A stretch of 64,000 bases of DNA, from the NCBI GenBank assembly GCA_014058105.1, contig JACGCM010001123.1, positions 124,001 to 188,000 on the forward strand. The letters are read 5' to 3'. Within the stretch, counting starts at the first letter, position 1. Every line of letters starts with the position of its first letter. A program made the position numbers and the translations under genes. The DNA is from Kingdonia uniflora (taxonomy: Eukaryota > Streptophyta > Magnoliopsida > Ranunculales > Circaeasteraceae). Below the pieces are notes generated by a model that was not told the origin of the DNA, did not search any database, and worked only from the letters and a program-made list of their open reading frames with translations. Of the stretch, positions 35,750-47,170 are shown piece after piece.

Positions 35750-36700
35750 AATTTGGCGATCCAACGAACGACCATATGATGTTGTATTGTAACATGTATA
35801 GGTCAATCTGAACAAATTAATAAAGACTGTAACGAGATATTTGAAGGGTGCGCCACTGCCAGGTCGAATTGATTGTCTCAATAAGCGACCCTCGGGGCTG
35901 CACGTATGTAGATCCCAATTATTGGTCGAGCTAAGCGATCGTGGGGGGACATGTATTGAATATTGCATAGCTGAATGACGTCTCTGCCAGATCAAATTGA
36001 TTGACTCAATAAGCGTTCCTTAGAGAGCGTGGATAGGTTGAAGAACTATGAAGTAGATCCCGGTTATAGGTCGATCTGAACGACTGTAATGGGACATGTA
36101 TTTAAACATTGCATAGATGGATGGCATCTCTGCCAGATCGAATTGATTGACATAATAAGCGATCCTCGGAGAGCGTGTATATATTTGAAGAGCTATGAAG
36201 CAGATCCCAGTTATAGGTCGAGCTGAGCGACCATGATGGGACTTATATTGAATATTGCATAACTGAATGGCGTCTCTGCTAGATCGAATTGATTGACTCA
36301 ATAAGTGATCCTTGGAGAGCGTGTATATTTGAATAGCTATGAAGTAGATCCCGGCTATAGGTCGAATTGAGCGACCGTGATGGGACTTGTGTTAAATATT
36401 GCATAGCCGAATGGCGTCTCTGCCAGATCGAATTGATTGACTTAATAAGCGATCCTCGAAGGGCATGTATATTTGAAGAGCTATGAAGTAGATCTTGGTT
36501 ATAGGTCGAACTGAGCGACCGTGATGGGACTTGTGTTGAATATTGCATAGCCGAATGGCATCTCTGCCAGATCGAATTGATTGACTTAATAAGCGATCCT
36601 CGGAGAGCGTGTATATTTGAAGAGCCATGAACTAGATATTGTTGTAGTAATTCTCCGTAGTAGGCCGATTTGAGCGAACCATATGAAGATAAGTACAATG
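35750..36700. repeat. Tandem repeat array in Tat A (about six units of about 145 bp)
   Basis: The phrase TCTCTGCCAGATCGAATTGA starts units at 35981, 36127, 36273, 36417 and 36561, with a more diverged unit about 133 bp earlier. Spacing is 146, 146, 144 and 144. Each unit also has GTAGATCCCGGTTATAGGTCG and GACCGTGATGGGACTTGTGT. The array lies between integrase and the antisense gene. Confidence 0.9.
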
Positions 36701-36799
36701 TTTGAATAGATTTGCAGCATGATGATGAAAATTTGCTTTATTGAGTGAATTATGAAGTTACAGCATGTTTAATTTTGATACAGCTTCAGTCGGCGGGTG

Positions 36800-38090
36800 T
36801 TCCATGGATTAGGAATAGGTACTCCATCATGTGTACTTAGATCGTAAGACCCCAAACCGCTCGCACCAGTTAGATGAAGGGACCTTCCCAATTGTCTGCT
36901 AACTTTCCCGCATTGGGTGCTTTGCGATGTTGGGGGATTTCTCTGAGAACGAGGTCCTTGACTTTAAATTCTCGATGTCGAATGTGCTTGCTATAAGACC
37001 GTGATAAAGCAAGCTAATATCTTCCCAGATTGACAATGGCTCTTTCGCGTGTTTCTTTGATCATATTCAGGTTACATGCGATCTGAAATTCATTTTCTTC
37101 ATCTGTCATCTCGTGATCGTGTATTGGGTGATGATACTGAGTGGGAATTATGGCTTTGGTACCATAGGCCAGTAAGAATGGAGTACAACCTGCTGCTATT
37201 CTTGGCGGTGCTCGATATGCCTAAAGTACGTGTGGTAACTCGATCACCCAATTCCCTTTTTTGTCATCTAAATGCTTTTTGAGTCCGTCCACAATCATTC
37301 GATTAGTAATTTCAGCTTGTCCGTTTCCTTGTGGTTAGTAAGGGTTTGATGGGGAGTGAATGATATTGTGCTCATTGAGGAATGCGACGACTTCGAAGCC
37401 AACGAACTGTAGTCCATTATCAATTCCGATAAGATGCGGTCTGCCGAACCAAATGATAATGTGCCTCCCAGATGAATCTGATGACTTCTTCTTCTCGTGT
37501 TTGGCACAAAGGGAATGCCTCTACCCATTTAGTGATGTAGTCCGTATCGATCAACAAATGCCTTCGTTTTCTTAGTGCTACAGGAAATTCTCCTACGAGA
37601 TCTGGAGCCCATCGTCTGAATGGCCAGGTGATTTGGCTTGAGTGTAGTTCGAGTCCAGGGGCTCGTATCTTCGGACCGTAACGTTAGCAGACATTACATT
37701 TGCGAGCGTACTCGATTTCTTGCGCTTTCATCTTAGGCCATAACATTCCTTGCATTAAAGCTCTGTTTGCAAGAGATCGTCCTGGAGCATAGGACTCGCA
37801 TGTGCCTTCGTATAGATCGTGCAAGAATTGCTGTACTTCTTTTTCGGATCGGCAGAGGAGGTATGGACCAGTGACTGATATTTTGTTAAGGAGGTTGTCC
37901 CAGACAATATATCTACGGGCATTGTCGATTAATCTCTGTCGTTCTGTAGGATCCTCCGGAAGTGGGCCATTGAAATTTATTGTGAGGTCCAATGTATCTG
38001 ATGAAAGGCTGTCTCCAATTACTTCCGATCTCCTCATTGCCCCTAATATTAATGGTGTTGGACACGGTGGCATTAATGTTGGGGTTTGAA
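36800..38090 (-). pseudogene. Tat A integrase (broken)
   Basis: The zinc-binding region reads EFLHDLYEG-like FLHDLYEGTCESYAPGRSLA and YARKCNVC. The core (37680-37270) reads RRWAPDLVGEFP, LIDTDYITKWVEAFPL and the DNGLQF-like third block in other frames. The C-terminal KVKDLVLREIPQHRKAPNAG and LADNWEGPF end near 36880. Frame changes and stops separate the parts. Confidence 0.75.
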
Positions 38091-38560
38091 ATGACGTCAA
38101 TTTTTAAATAACGAGCTTCTGATCCAAGGACCCCAGCAAGGTAAGCGAGTGCATCTGAATGTCTATTTTCTCCCCTTGGCAAATGTTCTATAGAAATTGT
38201 CTGAAATTTGTTCATTCGTTCGACCACTGCAGCAGCATAGCCAATCATTTTCCCATTGGCTTGATAGATTCTCGCGTGATGATTGACAATCAGTAATAAA
38301 TCAGTGCAGACAGAGAGCTCTGCTACACCCAGTGTGAGTGCCATGTCCAAGCCATGAATTAGTGCCTCATATTCTGCTGCATTGTCGGTTACTTTGAAAT
38401 TGATGTGAATGGATTTTTTGAGCCGATCATTGGAAGGAGTAATAGGAACAATCCCCACTCCTGATCCGGCTGGTCCGACGGAGCCGTCCGTCAAAAGTTG
38501 CCAACCTTTCTTTGTTACCCAATCAGACTTCTCTTCAGACTGTACTGTGGGTGGTTCATC
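37913..38560 (-). pseudogene. Tat A second RNase H (archaeal-type)
   Basis: LTDGSVGPAGSGVGIVPITP, then NAAEYEALIHGLDMALTLG, TDLLLIVNHHARIYQANGK and PRGENRHSDALAYLAG. The DGS, E-AL, and D-LL residues and the GENRHADALA-like end are the marks of the additional RNase H that Tat elements carry between pol RNase H and integrase. Confidence 0.85.
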
Positions 38561-38632
38561 TTTGTTTTCATCAACGTCTTCTTCCTTATCAGGATCGTCT
38601 ACTAGAAAGTCAGCTAGAAAATCTGCTATAAC

Positions 38633-39223
38633 CTAACCTTTCTCAGAGTGGCATGACCTAAAATGTATGTCGTGTTCTCCGAGTGTTACTGACCATTGCT
38701 GAATACGTCGAGATTTTTCGCGTTTAGATAAGATTTCAAGGAGTGGATAGTTCGTTAAGACACGAGCAATATGGGATTGGAAATACTGTTTCAATTTCTG
38801 TGGCGTATAGACGAGAGCCAAAAGAAGCTTATCGATCTTGGTATATTTTGTTTCAGCGGGGGTTAGAGTCTTGCTGATAAAATAAACTGGTTTCTCGGTC
38901 TTTTCATCGAGTCGGAGGAGGACGGAGCTGAGAGAAGTATCTATGACGGCTAGGTATACTGTTAGATCTTCTCCATCTGTTGGTGTACTCATAACTGGTG
39001 GTTTACCCAAATGTTGTTTGAGTTTGAGGAAAGCGGCTTCGCATTTATCTGTCCACTCGATCTCGGGATCCTTCTTTGATTTTCCCCGCGATGTACCTTG
39101 TTTTAGCAGATCGAATAGAGGTCGGCATCTGTCTGATGATTTGGATTCAAATCTGTTAAGTGTTGCGATCTTCCCGACTAGTTTCTGAACATTCTTTTTT
39201 GTCTTTGGTGAAGGCATAACCAA
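38633..39223 (-). pseudogene. Tat A RNase H (retroviral-type)
   Basis: A continuous frame: LFDLLKQGTSRGKSKKDPEI, WTDKCEAAFLKLKQHLGKPP, VYLAVIDTSLSSVLLRLDEK, PVYFISKTLTPAETKYTKID, ending QWSVTLGEHDIHFRSCHSEK. Typical of the degenerate first RNase H of Tat elements. Confidence 0.8.
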
Positions 39224-39990
39224 GAGAGCTCGTATGCATGATGGATCAACTTCAATTCCTTATTTGCTGATGAGGTGGTCCAAGAATTTTCTGGATTGTA
39301 CTCCGAACTGGCATTTGTCAGGATTTAAACGCATTTTATAAGCTCGCAAAATCTCATAAGTTGTTCGTAAATCTGCCAGATGGTCTTCTTTCTTGAGACT
39401 CTTGCAAAGCATGTCGTCGATATAAACCTCCATTGTTTTATTGAGTTGATATTTGAACATTTGCATCAACAATCTCTGATAGGTAGCACCGACATTTTAC
39501 AGACCGAAAGGCATGACCTTATAGCAATACATGCCTTGCTCAGTGATGAACGCAGTCTTGTCTTGATCTTCAGGGAAAAGTGGTATCTGATTGTACCATG
39601 ATGCAATATCCATCATATAGAGGAGTTCGTGCCCTGCTGTTGAATCAAGCAGATGGTTGATGATTGGAAGTGGAAAGCTATCTTTTGGAGTGTGTCAATT
39701 GAGATCCGTGAAATCGACGCAGATTCTGATCTTGCCGTTTTTCTTTGGGACTGCGACAATGTTTGAGATCCAGTCCGGGTAAATAGCTTTTCGGATAAAG
39801 CTGACCTCAATCAATTTGTTGATCTCTTTGTTTACTTCGTCTCATATTTTTGGTGCTAGAGTTCATTGCTTATGTTTAACCGGTTCTGCCTTCTCTTTCA
39901 ACTCTAGCTTGTGGCACGCCATGGTTGGATCGATCCCTGGCATTTCATGAAACGTCCACGCAAAAATATCATGGTTATCCGAAAGGAATT
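39224..39990 (-). pseudogene. Tat A reverse transcriptase (broken)
   Basis: Blocks DWISNIVAVPKKNGKI, RICVDFTDLN, MYCYKVMPFGL, then EVYIDDMLCKSLKKEDHLAD with an intact YIDD box, and LNPDKCQFGVQSRKFLDHLI. Stops interrupt DLN-HTPKD and PFGL-NVGAT, and the fingers and palm lie in different frames. Confidence 0.85.
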
Positions 39991-40129
39991 GTATAAGAAT
40001 TGAACGTTCCTCCGTGCTCAAGAGGGTCCAGATGTGAGTTCCTCTTTGTGCGCCGTTGATCTCGATATATTTTATTGGTTCGGCGCTTGGGAGCTGATGT
40101 TCTGCTGGTACTGAATACTGTAATTGCTA

Positions 40130-40600
40130 TGTTGGAGCTGCTGTAGCTGGCTCAGCCTCAATTGTATTATCGCAAGCTCAGGTTAATTTTTGGCTGCCTT
40201 TGATTTCGTTGATCCCTCCTTTCCAGTCGAACCGTAGGGCTTGATGATATGTGGAGGGAATAACTTTCATGTTATGTAACCATGGTCGTCCCAGGATGCC
40301 CAGGTAACGGGATTTTGTATTGATAACGTAAAAAACTACGTCAAGTGTGACTTGTCCGGCCGTGATGGGAAGTGTACTTTTTTTCACGCGTTCTTCCTTG
40401 GAACCATTGAATCCAGAGACGTTGATGTCACTTGCTTGACCCTGTCTGCTAAACCCATTTGGTCGATCGTGCTCTGGAATAGTAGTTCGATGCTGCTGCC
40501 GGTGTCTACCATCATTGTATGTAGAACTATGTTCTTCATTTTTAATATGATGACGAGAGCATCTTGATGTGGGAAGTTGACGCGACGTACGTCACAGTCT
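40130..40600 (-). pseudogene. Tat A aspartic protease (broken)
   Basis: A minus-strand frame near 40495-40520 reads VDTGSS (intact catalytic motif), and the 40178-40387 frame continues LPITAGQVTLDVVFYVINT followed by KSRYLGILGRPWLHNM. The Tat B copy has IMIDTGSGIEILF and INAKSRYLRIM at the same places. Confidence 0.75.
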
Positions 40601-40788
40601 TTGAAAGAAATCCCAGATCGTCGGTTGCTGGATTATTGCAGCAAACGAGCTTCTTTATCTACCATTGTCAGATCATGACATTGTCCAACACGCCTGCATT
40701 TGGATCTGTTGGAGTGGCTGACTGTCTGAGTCTCGATGAAGTACAAATGTTTTTCCTTATTCGCTTCGTCAATCTGGACGACCGTGAT

Positions 40789-41894
40789 TTAAGTTTTATA
40801 GCTGCCATCTTTGTAATTTTTTACGTCCACAATATATTCAAGAATCCGACCATGCAAAAATATACTTAAGAGGAGAAATTTTAACACAAAACATTGTTCC
40901 GTGTCATGAAGGTGGATCTTGTGGTGAATGCAGTACGACTTTCTTGGTATGGGTTGAAGAGCATTGTCATTTTTGAAGAGTTCATCCTTTTGTAGTAGCG
41001 GATATATGTTTGCAATAGTAGTTGTCAACTGTTGTAATCGCGGAACTAGTCTCTTTTGTCCTTGGCGTGTTCGATCATCATAGGACTTGAAACATTTTTA
41101 TCACCTCCGTAGTCTTTACTGCTGTTACGAGTACGTTCTCCGGTATGATCGTTGGTGGATAGAGCGATGCGCTGAGAATTTTGTTTCTCAGTCATCAGTC
41201 TTTCGAGGTCGATGAAATTGTTGACCTTTTCCATCATATTCTCTAATGTCAGCGGCTTGTTGAGGATCAGATTTTCCTTGACTCGTCCATTTATGTGTAA
41301 CGCATTGGTGAAAGTGGAGATCATGATCTTTTTGTTGAGGTTATAGAGATTTTGAGCTAGACCGAATTTTTTTCTGGTAAATGTCTCTAATCTTTCCCCT
41401 GGCGCCTGCTTGAGACTAAACAAACAAAGAGTAAAGACTTTCCTCCTTGTCTTTATTATGTGAATAGTTTTTGATGAACAGTTTGCGAAGTTGCTCGATG
41501 GTGAGGATAGATCCTTTATCGAGTGTGTGAAACCATCGTAGAGGCTCGCCTTTTAAGCTGATCGGGAATAGACGGTAGGGGATGTGGTTGGAGGAGGAAT
41601 ACAGTCCCAAGGAATCTTGAAATTATTGGACGTGTTCCACAGGATCCCCCCCCCTTCGTATTTCTGAATTGTTGGAGTGAGAAAACTTGTCGGTACTTCT
41701 TCGTCTAGCAACTCCTGTGCGAGCGGACTCTTTTGCAACCTTGCATAGTTGCTCCTTCCAGTGAGTATTTGAGCGTCTAAGAGCTCTTTGATGCGTTTGT
41801 CCACCTGTTCTGGAATGAGATATTGTCGAGACGTGACAACTCGTCTTGCTGTTAGTCCTCTCGCAGGATTGTGCTCTTCTGTTGCTTTTCCCAT
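40789..41894 (-). pseudogene. Tat A gag (broken)
   Basis: Starts at the ATG at 41894 (MGKATEEHNPARG). A retrotransposon-gag core spans two frames: SLKGEPLRWFHTLDKGSI, NYSHNKDKEESLYSLF, SLKQAPGERLETFTRK, STFTNAL. It ends with the Tat-type zinc motif YCIHHKIHLHDTEQCFVLK (Cys-His-His-Cys). The homologous Tat B gag carries EEPLRWFHYLPGDSIY. Frame breaks near 41600 and 41420 and a run of Cs at 41647 disrupt it. Confidence 0.8.
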
Positions 41895-42335
41895 GCGGTC
41901 ATAGACTGAAACTCGTGGTTTTTCTCTATTTTGATCCTCTTATGGTTGTAGATCTATTACCACTCCAGCGGGTTATGGCAGATTGATGTGACTCCGAGGT
42001 TGGACTGGTTCTTGCTGTATTTGAGGAAGCGCGGTCTTTCTGCCTCGATGTCCCAGGCGATCATGGACTGATATCCTCGAGGCAGCGGGCAGAACGTTCA
42101 GCTATCTCGAATTTACCGTTATTTGAGCTTGGAGTGCCCTGATCGTATCCTGCATGTTGGTGAGTTATTTCTCCAGCTCCATTCATCGCTCGATTTCTGC
42201 CTGCACAGTTGTTCGTAGATCCGTCACTCCTTCAGCAGCGTTAGGCAGGGCGTGGTGTGATTTGCCTTGATTTATGATCTTTTAAAGATAAATGCGGTGA
42301 AAACTGGATTGGAGAACGCTGAGTGTAATCTTCGT

Positions 42336-42352
42336 TCCCACAGACGGTGCCA
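42336..42352 (-). other. Tat A primer-binding site (tRNA-Arg-like)
   Basis: TGGCACCGTCTGTGGGA on the minus strand, 2 nt from the 5' LTR. It matches the Tat/Ogre PBS pattern TGGCGCCGTCTGTGGGA except one base. Confidence 0.8.
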
Positions 42353-42354
42353 AA

Positions 42355-43119
42355 TGTAATAGCCTATTTTCCTATTGCATGAAGATAACACTTTACACCT
42401 TCGAAATCTAGTATGTTTAGTTATGAACAAGAAATAAAAAACACTAGATTTAGCGTGGAAAACCCTTGAATGGGTTAAAAACCATGACCTCTCCTGAGGA
42501 TTTTAGAAAGAGAGAGAGGTATATTTAGACTGCTAGCTATTACAAATAGAGTGAGTGATACAGAAAATATCTCTTAGAGGTTCTTAGAGCAGCCTCTCTA
42601 ATTCGTAGCTATCTAGTCTTATTTATAGGTCTTATAATATGACCGTTGGTTACATTGATGAGGAACGTTACAATATCGGGTTTTGATGAGTCTTCATGGT
42701 GAACTTTTGTAACGTCTTGATACTTGTTGATCTATAACGGATCTATTAACATTCTTTAATTGTGGCTTTAGACCGTTGGGAAGATACGATCTCCTGTGAT
42801 GCTCGTGTGCATACGACCTGTTGACAAGTGGAGGAGTATCTTCTGTAGTGCGAAGTCCCATGATGCTTTGATATCTCCGAACTGTTGATGAAGATATGAT
42901 CTTTAATAGTGTTTGCGTGTATTCGAACTGTTGATAGATATCTGAGTATTTTCTGCAGTACAATGTTATTGGATGCTTTTTCATCCCCGAGCTATAGATG
43001 AGGAAGTATGTATTGCGATCTCCTTGCTTTTAGTCCTTGATTGGTTATCAGTATGATTACTCGAGCTATGTGAGTTCGAATATCGGACTCAGTACGGGGA
43101 TTATAAATAAGCCCTCACA
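42355..43119 (-). repeat. Tat A 5' LTR
   Basis: 765 bp, differing from the 3' LTR by scattered substitutions. A TATA-like TATAAATA (minus) is at 42620-42627. Confidence 0.92.
42620..42627 (-). promoter_or_regulatory. TATA-like box in the Tat A 5' LTR
   Basis: TATAAATA on the minus strand, inside the 5' LTR, in the place where the other Tat LTRs have TATATAAA. Confidence 0.45.
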
Positions 43120-43480
43120 GTTATAGTTTAGGAAACATGTATAAAGAAAACTCAATGAAAAGTACCCAAGCATAGCTGTCTAAAAACTTTATTCAAATAG
43201 GAGAACTAACATGGGATGAATAAAAGGCGGTTAAAATTTAATGCTCTTTGGAAAAACTCAAAACCGTAAAGCTCGTACCTTCACCTTGTTCCAAACCTGT
43301 GTTGAAAGTTGTTGCGCCCAAAGTAAAAGTGATACTATATAACACCTAAAACCTCAAGATTTTTTTTTTGGTAAGAAAATTAGAAACACATAAAATAGCG
43401 TTACCGGTATTAGAAAGAATTAACAAAGAAATTTAACACAGAAAATTTGATATTAGAAAGAATAGATTTCAATGATGCCT
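43120..43480. other. Athila 5' UTR between Tat A and the Athila PBS
   Basis: Non-coding. It continues the target sequence (TAGTTTAGGAAACATG) interrupted by Tat A and ends at the PBS. A T-rich run is at 43360. Confidence 0.6.
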
Positions 43481-43497
43481 CCCCGGCAACGGTGCCA
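43481..43497 (-). other. Athila primer-binding site (tRNA-Asp-like)
   Basis: Minus-strand TGGCACCGTTGCCGGGG lies 2 nt inside the 5' LTR. The known Athila PBS consensus is TGGCGCCGTTGCCGGGG; one base differs. Confidence 0.75.
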
Positions 43498-43499
43498 TT

Positions 43500-44736
43500 T
43501 GATAAGAGGTTTTTATGGCCTCTAGTAAAATACCCGCTCAAAGTGCAGCTGTCAAATTGTAGTACAGATGAGTGGGATCGAATCCACAGGGAGGTTTGGG
43601 AAAAAAAATACTTTCTAGGCCGAATTATGATTTTAGAAGAGGTAAATCTAAAAGTAATAAATAAAAGCTAATTATAAAACTTAATGAGAGAGAGCTAAGG
43701 TTCGGACTTGGCCTCTACCTTTTAAAGCACTAATCAATATTCAACTAGATCCTAATATCTCCACCCATCAAATGTTCGTGTTAAGACACATACGATGTTA
43801 TAAAATAAACTACTAAATCTATGGTTAAACATTTTGTGGTTATACTTTTAAGTGATGGTGAAGAGTGTCTTAGAGAATAATCAACTCAACTATGGCTAGA
43901 CTTGAGTGAGTTCTCTAGTGTTTCCTCTTGTTTAGATCTCCAAATCAAGTCTACGATTAATAGCACTTGTTTGTATCCAAAGTTATTGTACACCAAACCG
44001 AAGCTATGGTCAAGCCTTCGATATGATGTACTAACTTATCAATCATAAAGTACTAAGAGAAAACTAATTAGAACCTAATTAATACCAACTATTTCTCATC
44101 CAAGAAGAGGCCCCATCCTAGCCTTAGCTAGGAGATTAGCCGCTCATCTCGGACTTCATTGTATTAACAACTAATTAAGACATTAACAAAAATTAAACTA
44201 AAAGAGAAGAAAAAGACAATTAAATAAAAGTAAGACTTTATTTCTTCTAAACTTGCTACAATATGAGATGCCCAATTACAATGGGGGAGGGTTCCTTTTA
44301 TAGGAGAAGGAACCCAAAATTTAAAAACTATACATTAAATTGTAAATAAAATTTTCATAATAATATCTTCAAATTTTACAGCCAATCACCTATGATTCTT
44401 GCATATAATTACCTTAAGTGATGTAGAAATCCTTCTTCATGGAAACTCTTGCATATATCTTCAATATAAAATATCTTCAAGGATATTGGATGCAATATAT
44501 ATTCTTTGATCTTATTCTCCAAGAATATTAGTGTATATATTTCTTCAATCTTGAGACCAAATATATTGTGTCTTTGACTTTTTGTACTATGAACTGCTGG
44601 AGACAGTTTTACTTGACTTTAAGAGCTTGGTTTTAAAAATCCATCTCCAATAGCTACAATCAAACAAGCGTACATAAGTACCCAAAATTAAATATAATGG
44701 ACGACTAAAATACATGTTCGGGTATATTAAAAATAT
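43500..44736 (-). repeat. Athila 5' LTR (truncated at its outer end)
   Basis: About 1237 bp. Similarity to the other LTR stops at 44736, inside the final TATATTAAAAATATA. The outer terminus and its target duplication are therefore lost. Confidence 0.8.
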
Positions 44737-45111
44737 AAGAAAGCTTGTAAACATTATGATCCATGGCTGACATTGCTCTCAAACACAAAATGTGATAGAA
44801 GTAGATTATAATAATAATGAAAACTCGCTTGGCCTAAGATGAAACAGGAACTAGTAGCCAAAGTCAAGATGGTTCAAGTTCAAGGAAAACTAAGATGGAA
44901 AGCGATGAGCGGTGGCTTTAGTTAAGCCTTGGAGGTTATAAAAAAGATTCACAGCTTAATTCCAATTCAGTCGAACCAACAACTGCACTGTGTAGGAGTA
45001 AACATTCAAAGTAACTGAATTTCATCTCTTACCTATACAACATGAAAAACAATTAAACCCCATCATCAATCTGACATAATTTAAAGCTCTGAAAACCAGT
45101 AGACCTTTATG
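44737..45111. other. Host sequence between Athila and Tat B
   Basis: 375 bp with no coding signal on either strand. It abuts the left TSD of Tat B and would have been contiguous with 59148 onward before that insertion. Confidence 0.4.
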
Positions 45112-45116
45112 CATAC

Positions 45117-45732
45117 CGTAGGGGCCTATCCCTCGATCTTACCAAAAATTGAGCAGCCCCCAGTTCGAATTACCTCCATATCAGGCTCACGCATTCTCCA
45201 CACGACTTCTCCAGCCAACATTGCCACATATTCTACAAACTGATAAAGAACGTGGGTCGAGCTCAAACCGAAAAACCTGAACAAATCAAAACCACCTATT
45301 TCTCACGAACTTAACAGTTACTCACTCAACAACCACTATCCACATTGTTTGGAGGACGTGCTCTAGCACGATGAAGAGCTGTGGAAGATGCCTATATAAA
45401 GAAAAAGTTTCAGAAGAGACAGGACCAGAAAAAGATATGAGAAATCACAAAGAAGACTATACCTTCTGAGTTCTCTGCACTCCAAACTTCTTATTCACAA
45501 GATCAAACATTTTCATGTCTAGAAATAACTTATAATAAGATATCATTAGCCTCAAGCAATAAAAGTCACTATTATAAAACCCTCAATACAATGCCATGGA
45601 TTTTAAACCAATTCAAAGGTTTTCCACGCTAAATACCTGTGTCATTTATTCTTTACTAGATTGTAGTCACAGGTACATTGGTGTAAGGACTAATTTCATG
45701 CCACGTCGAGCTCAGAGAATTTTGCCATTACA
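45117..45732 (+). repeat. Tat B 5' LTR
   Basis: 616 bp, similar to 58531-59147 throughout. It ends CATTACA directly before the PBS. Confidence 0.92.
45393..45400 (+). promoter_or_regulatory. TATA box of the Tat B 5' LTR
   Basis: TATATAAA in the context GCCTATATAAAGAAAAAG. The same motif is at 58807-58814 in the 3' LTR and inverted in the Tat C LTR. Confidence 0.6.
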
Positions 45733-45734
45733 TT

Positions 45735-45750
45735 TGGCGCTGTCTGTGGG
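45735..45750 (+). other. Tat B primer-binding site (tRNA-Arg-like)
   Basis: TGGCGCTGTCTGTGGG, 2 nt after the 5' LTR. It corresponds to the Tat/Ogre tRNA-Arg PBS with one difference. Confidence 0.8.
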
Positions 45751-45810
45751 AAAAAAATTATTTCCACGGTATCCTATGACATTCAATCACTCTATTACAA
45801 TATTTCAGTC

Positions 45811-47170
45811 ATGGTCACATCCAGGCGACCAACAATTGGAGTTCAACTCGATCTCTCAATTGATCCAGAACAACTTTCAGAGCTCCGAGCGAATCTCAAC
45901 ACTGAAACGGAGAAGCACAACGAGCTCGAACAACAATTAACTCGCGACCGAGAGCTCCGTGAGAAAGAAATTGAGGCCGATCAATAAGCTCATTTTACAG
46001 TGCTCAAACAACACGAAGATCAAATGACAATAATGCAGACTACCTTGCAAGCTCTGCAGAACATTCAGCAGGCTCCTCCGATAAGAGATCGTGATCAGGT
46101 GCCAGAAGCCTCCTAAATTTTTACGCAGGAAAGATTGCGACCTCAAGGTACCGCCAGTAAGGCAAAATCCAGACATATTCAGAATAAATCTCAACCTTCC
46201 ATTTATTTGTGGGGGGGGGGGGGAATTCAATCTAAAATCAGCCGAGGTTACCGATGTTCCATCCGTCAAGGGGAAAAATAGAGACCTCCACCTCGAGTTC
46301 TAGCGCGAGATTGTTTGAGTGAAGGTACCGATACTCATAATATGCAATCTCCTCGTCAAGCCGCTCAACCAATCTGTTATTATGTCACACAAGAGCATAT
46401 GGACCAGCGTATTAAGGAGTTGATCGAAGCACAAGTTCTGGGCACTACCGACGATCTTACCAAGCCACAAGGAAGTCCAATTGCCAAAAAACTATTCGAT
46501 ATGGATATTCTGAAAGGTTTTCATACTCTGAAAATTCGTAAATACAAGGGTACCGATCCTAAGGAGCACATTCAACAATACCATGATTTATTAGAGTTGT
46601 ACTCTAATCTCAACCATATTCTTTGCCAACTGTTAGCCGCAAGTCTATTGGAGGAACCACTCCGTTGGTTCCATTATCTGCCTGGAGACTCCATATACAT
46701 ATTTGACCAGCTGTAAAAATTATTCATCAAGGCATATGTTCACAACAGAGACAAAGAAGAAAAAGCTATATTCTCTTATCAGTCTCAAACAATCAAACGG
46801 AGAAAAGCTCGAGGCATTTGCAAAGAAGTTCTTGAAGCTCATGCGAAAAGTGAACAATATTGATCAGAAAACCACTGTTACTGCTTTTACCAACGCACTC
46901 CAACTGGACTGCAAAACCAAGGAGTACCTCTTCCTCAGCAAACTTGCGACCTTGGAGGATATGATCACCAAGGTCAGTAGTTACGTTGATATTGAATGGA
47001 AGATGTCAGAAAGGCACATATCTATTGAATCCGTCCTTACCACGAAAGGTCCCTCTATAGATCGAAACCAGAACCTAAGGAGGACCAAGGTGACAAGAAA
47101 CACGCCAAGGAAAATACTGGCAACCCTCAGAAAAGGGGACCACAAGTCAAACTGGTTCTCCCAAAGATAA
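45811..47170 (+). pseudogene. Tat B gag (broken)
   Basis: Starts at ATG 45811 with TSRRPTIGVQLDLS and a short coiled coil (ELEQQLTRDRELREKE), then a stop. A run of 13 G (46211-46223) lies in the middle. The gag core resumes at 46315: EHMDQRIKELIEAQVL, EEPLRWFHYLPGDSIY, then in the next frame YSLISLKQSNGEKLEAFAKK and FLKLMR. The Cys-His-His-Cys region (YCMHHKVKHHSTDNYYILQ, last Cys replaced by Tyr) is at 47250-47310. Confidence 0.8.

Larger units (their letters stand above)
28306..43119 (-). mobile_element. Tat A: Tat-lineage Ty3/gypsy retrotransposon, full structure, inactive
   Basis: 14.8 kb, bounded by equal-length LTRs (28306-29070 and 42355-43119) that start TGTAATAGCC and end CTCACA. 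The flanking pentamers GTTGC and GTTAT both derive by one change from GTTGT, which the duplicated target predicts. The PBS is TGGCACCGTCTGTGGGA (tRNA-Arg-like, typical of Tat/Ogre). Minus-strand order is gag, protease, RT, RNase H, second (archaeal-type) RNase H, integrase, then tandem repeats, then a plus-strand antisense gene and the PPT. The dual RNase H places it in the Tat lineage. All proteins contain stops or frameshifts. Confidence 0.93.
19667..44736 (-). mobile_element. Athila-type Ty3/gypsy element, minus orientation, split by Tat A
   Basis: The LTR copies 19667-20917 and 43500-44736 share a start TGATAAGAGG and long similarity. The right copy lacks the last 15-20 bp (TTTATGCGCTCATCA), so its end is truncated. 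The PBS on the minus strand, TGGCACCGTTGCCGGGG (43481-43497), fits the tRNA-Asp site typical of Athila. The polypurine tract TTTTGGGGGTATT abuts the left LTR. Minus-strand order is gag, protease, RT, RNase H, integrase (26735 down to 22315). Tat A (28306-43119) sits in the 5' internal part. Without it the element is about 10 kb. Every pol domain has stops or lost catalytic residues. Confidence 0.88.

Noticed and set aside
35981..36698. Regular repeats suggestive of a CRISPR array
   Set aside because: Repeats are about 145 bp, contiguous, without unique spacers, inside a plant retrotransposon.
36020..36698. Minus-strand ORFs with repeated peptide units
   Set aside because: They are read-through of the 145-bp tandem array in several frames; no protein family, and the repeats explain them.
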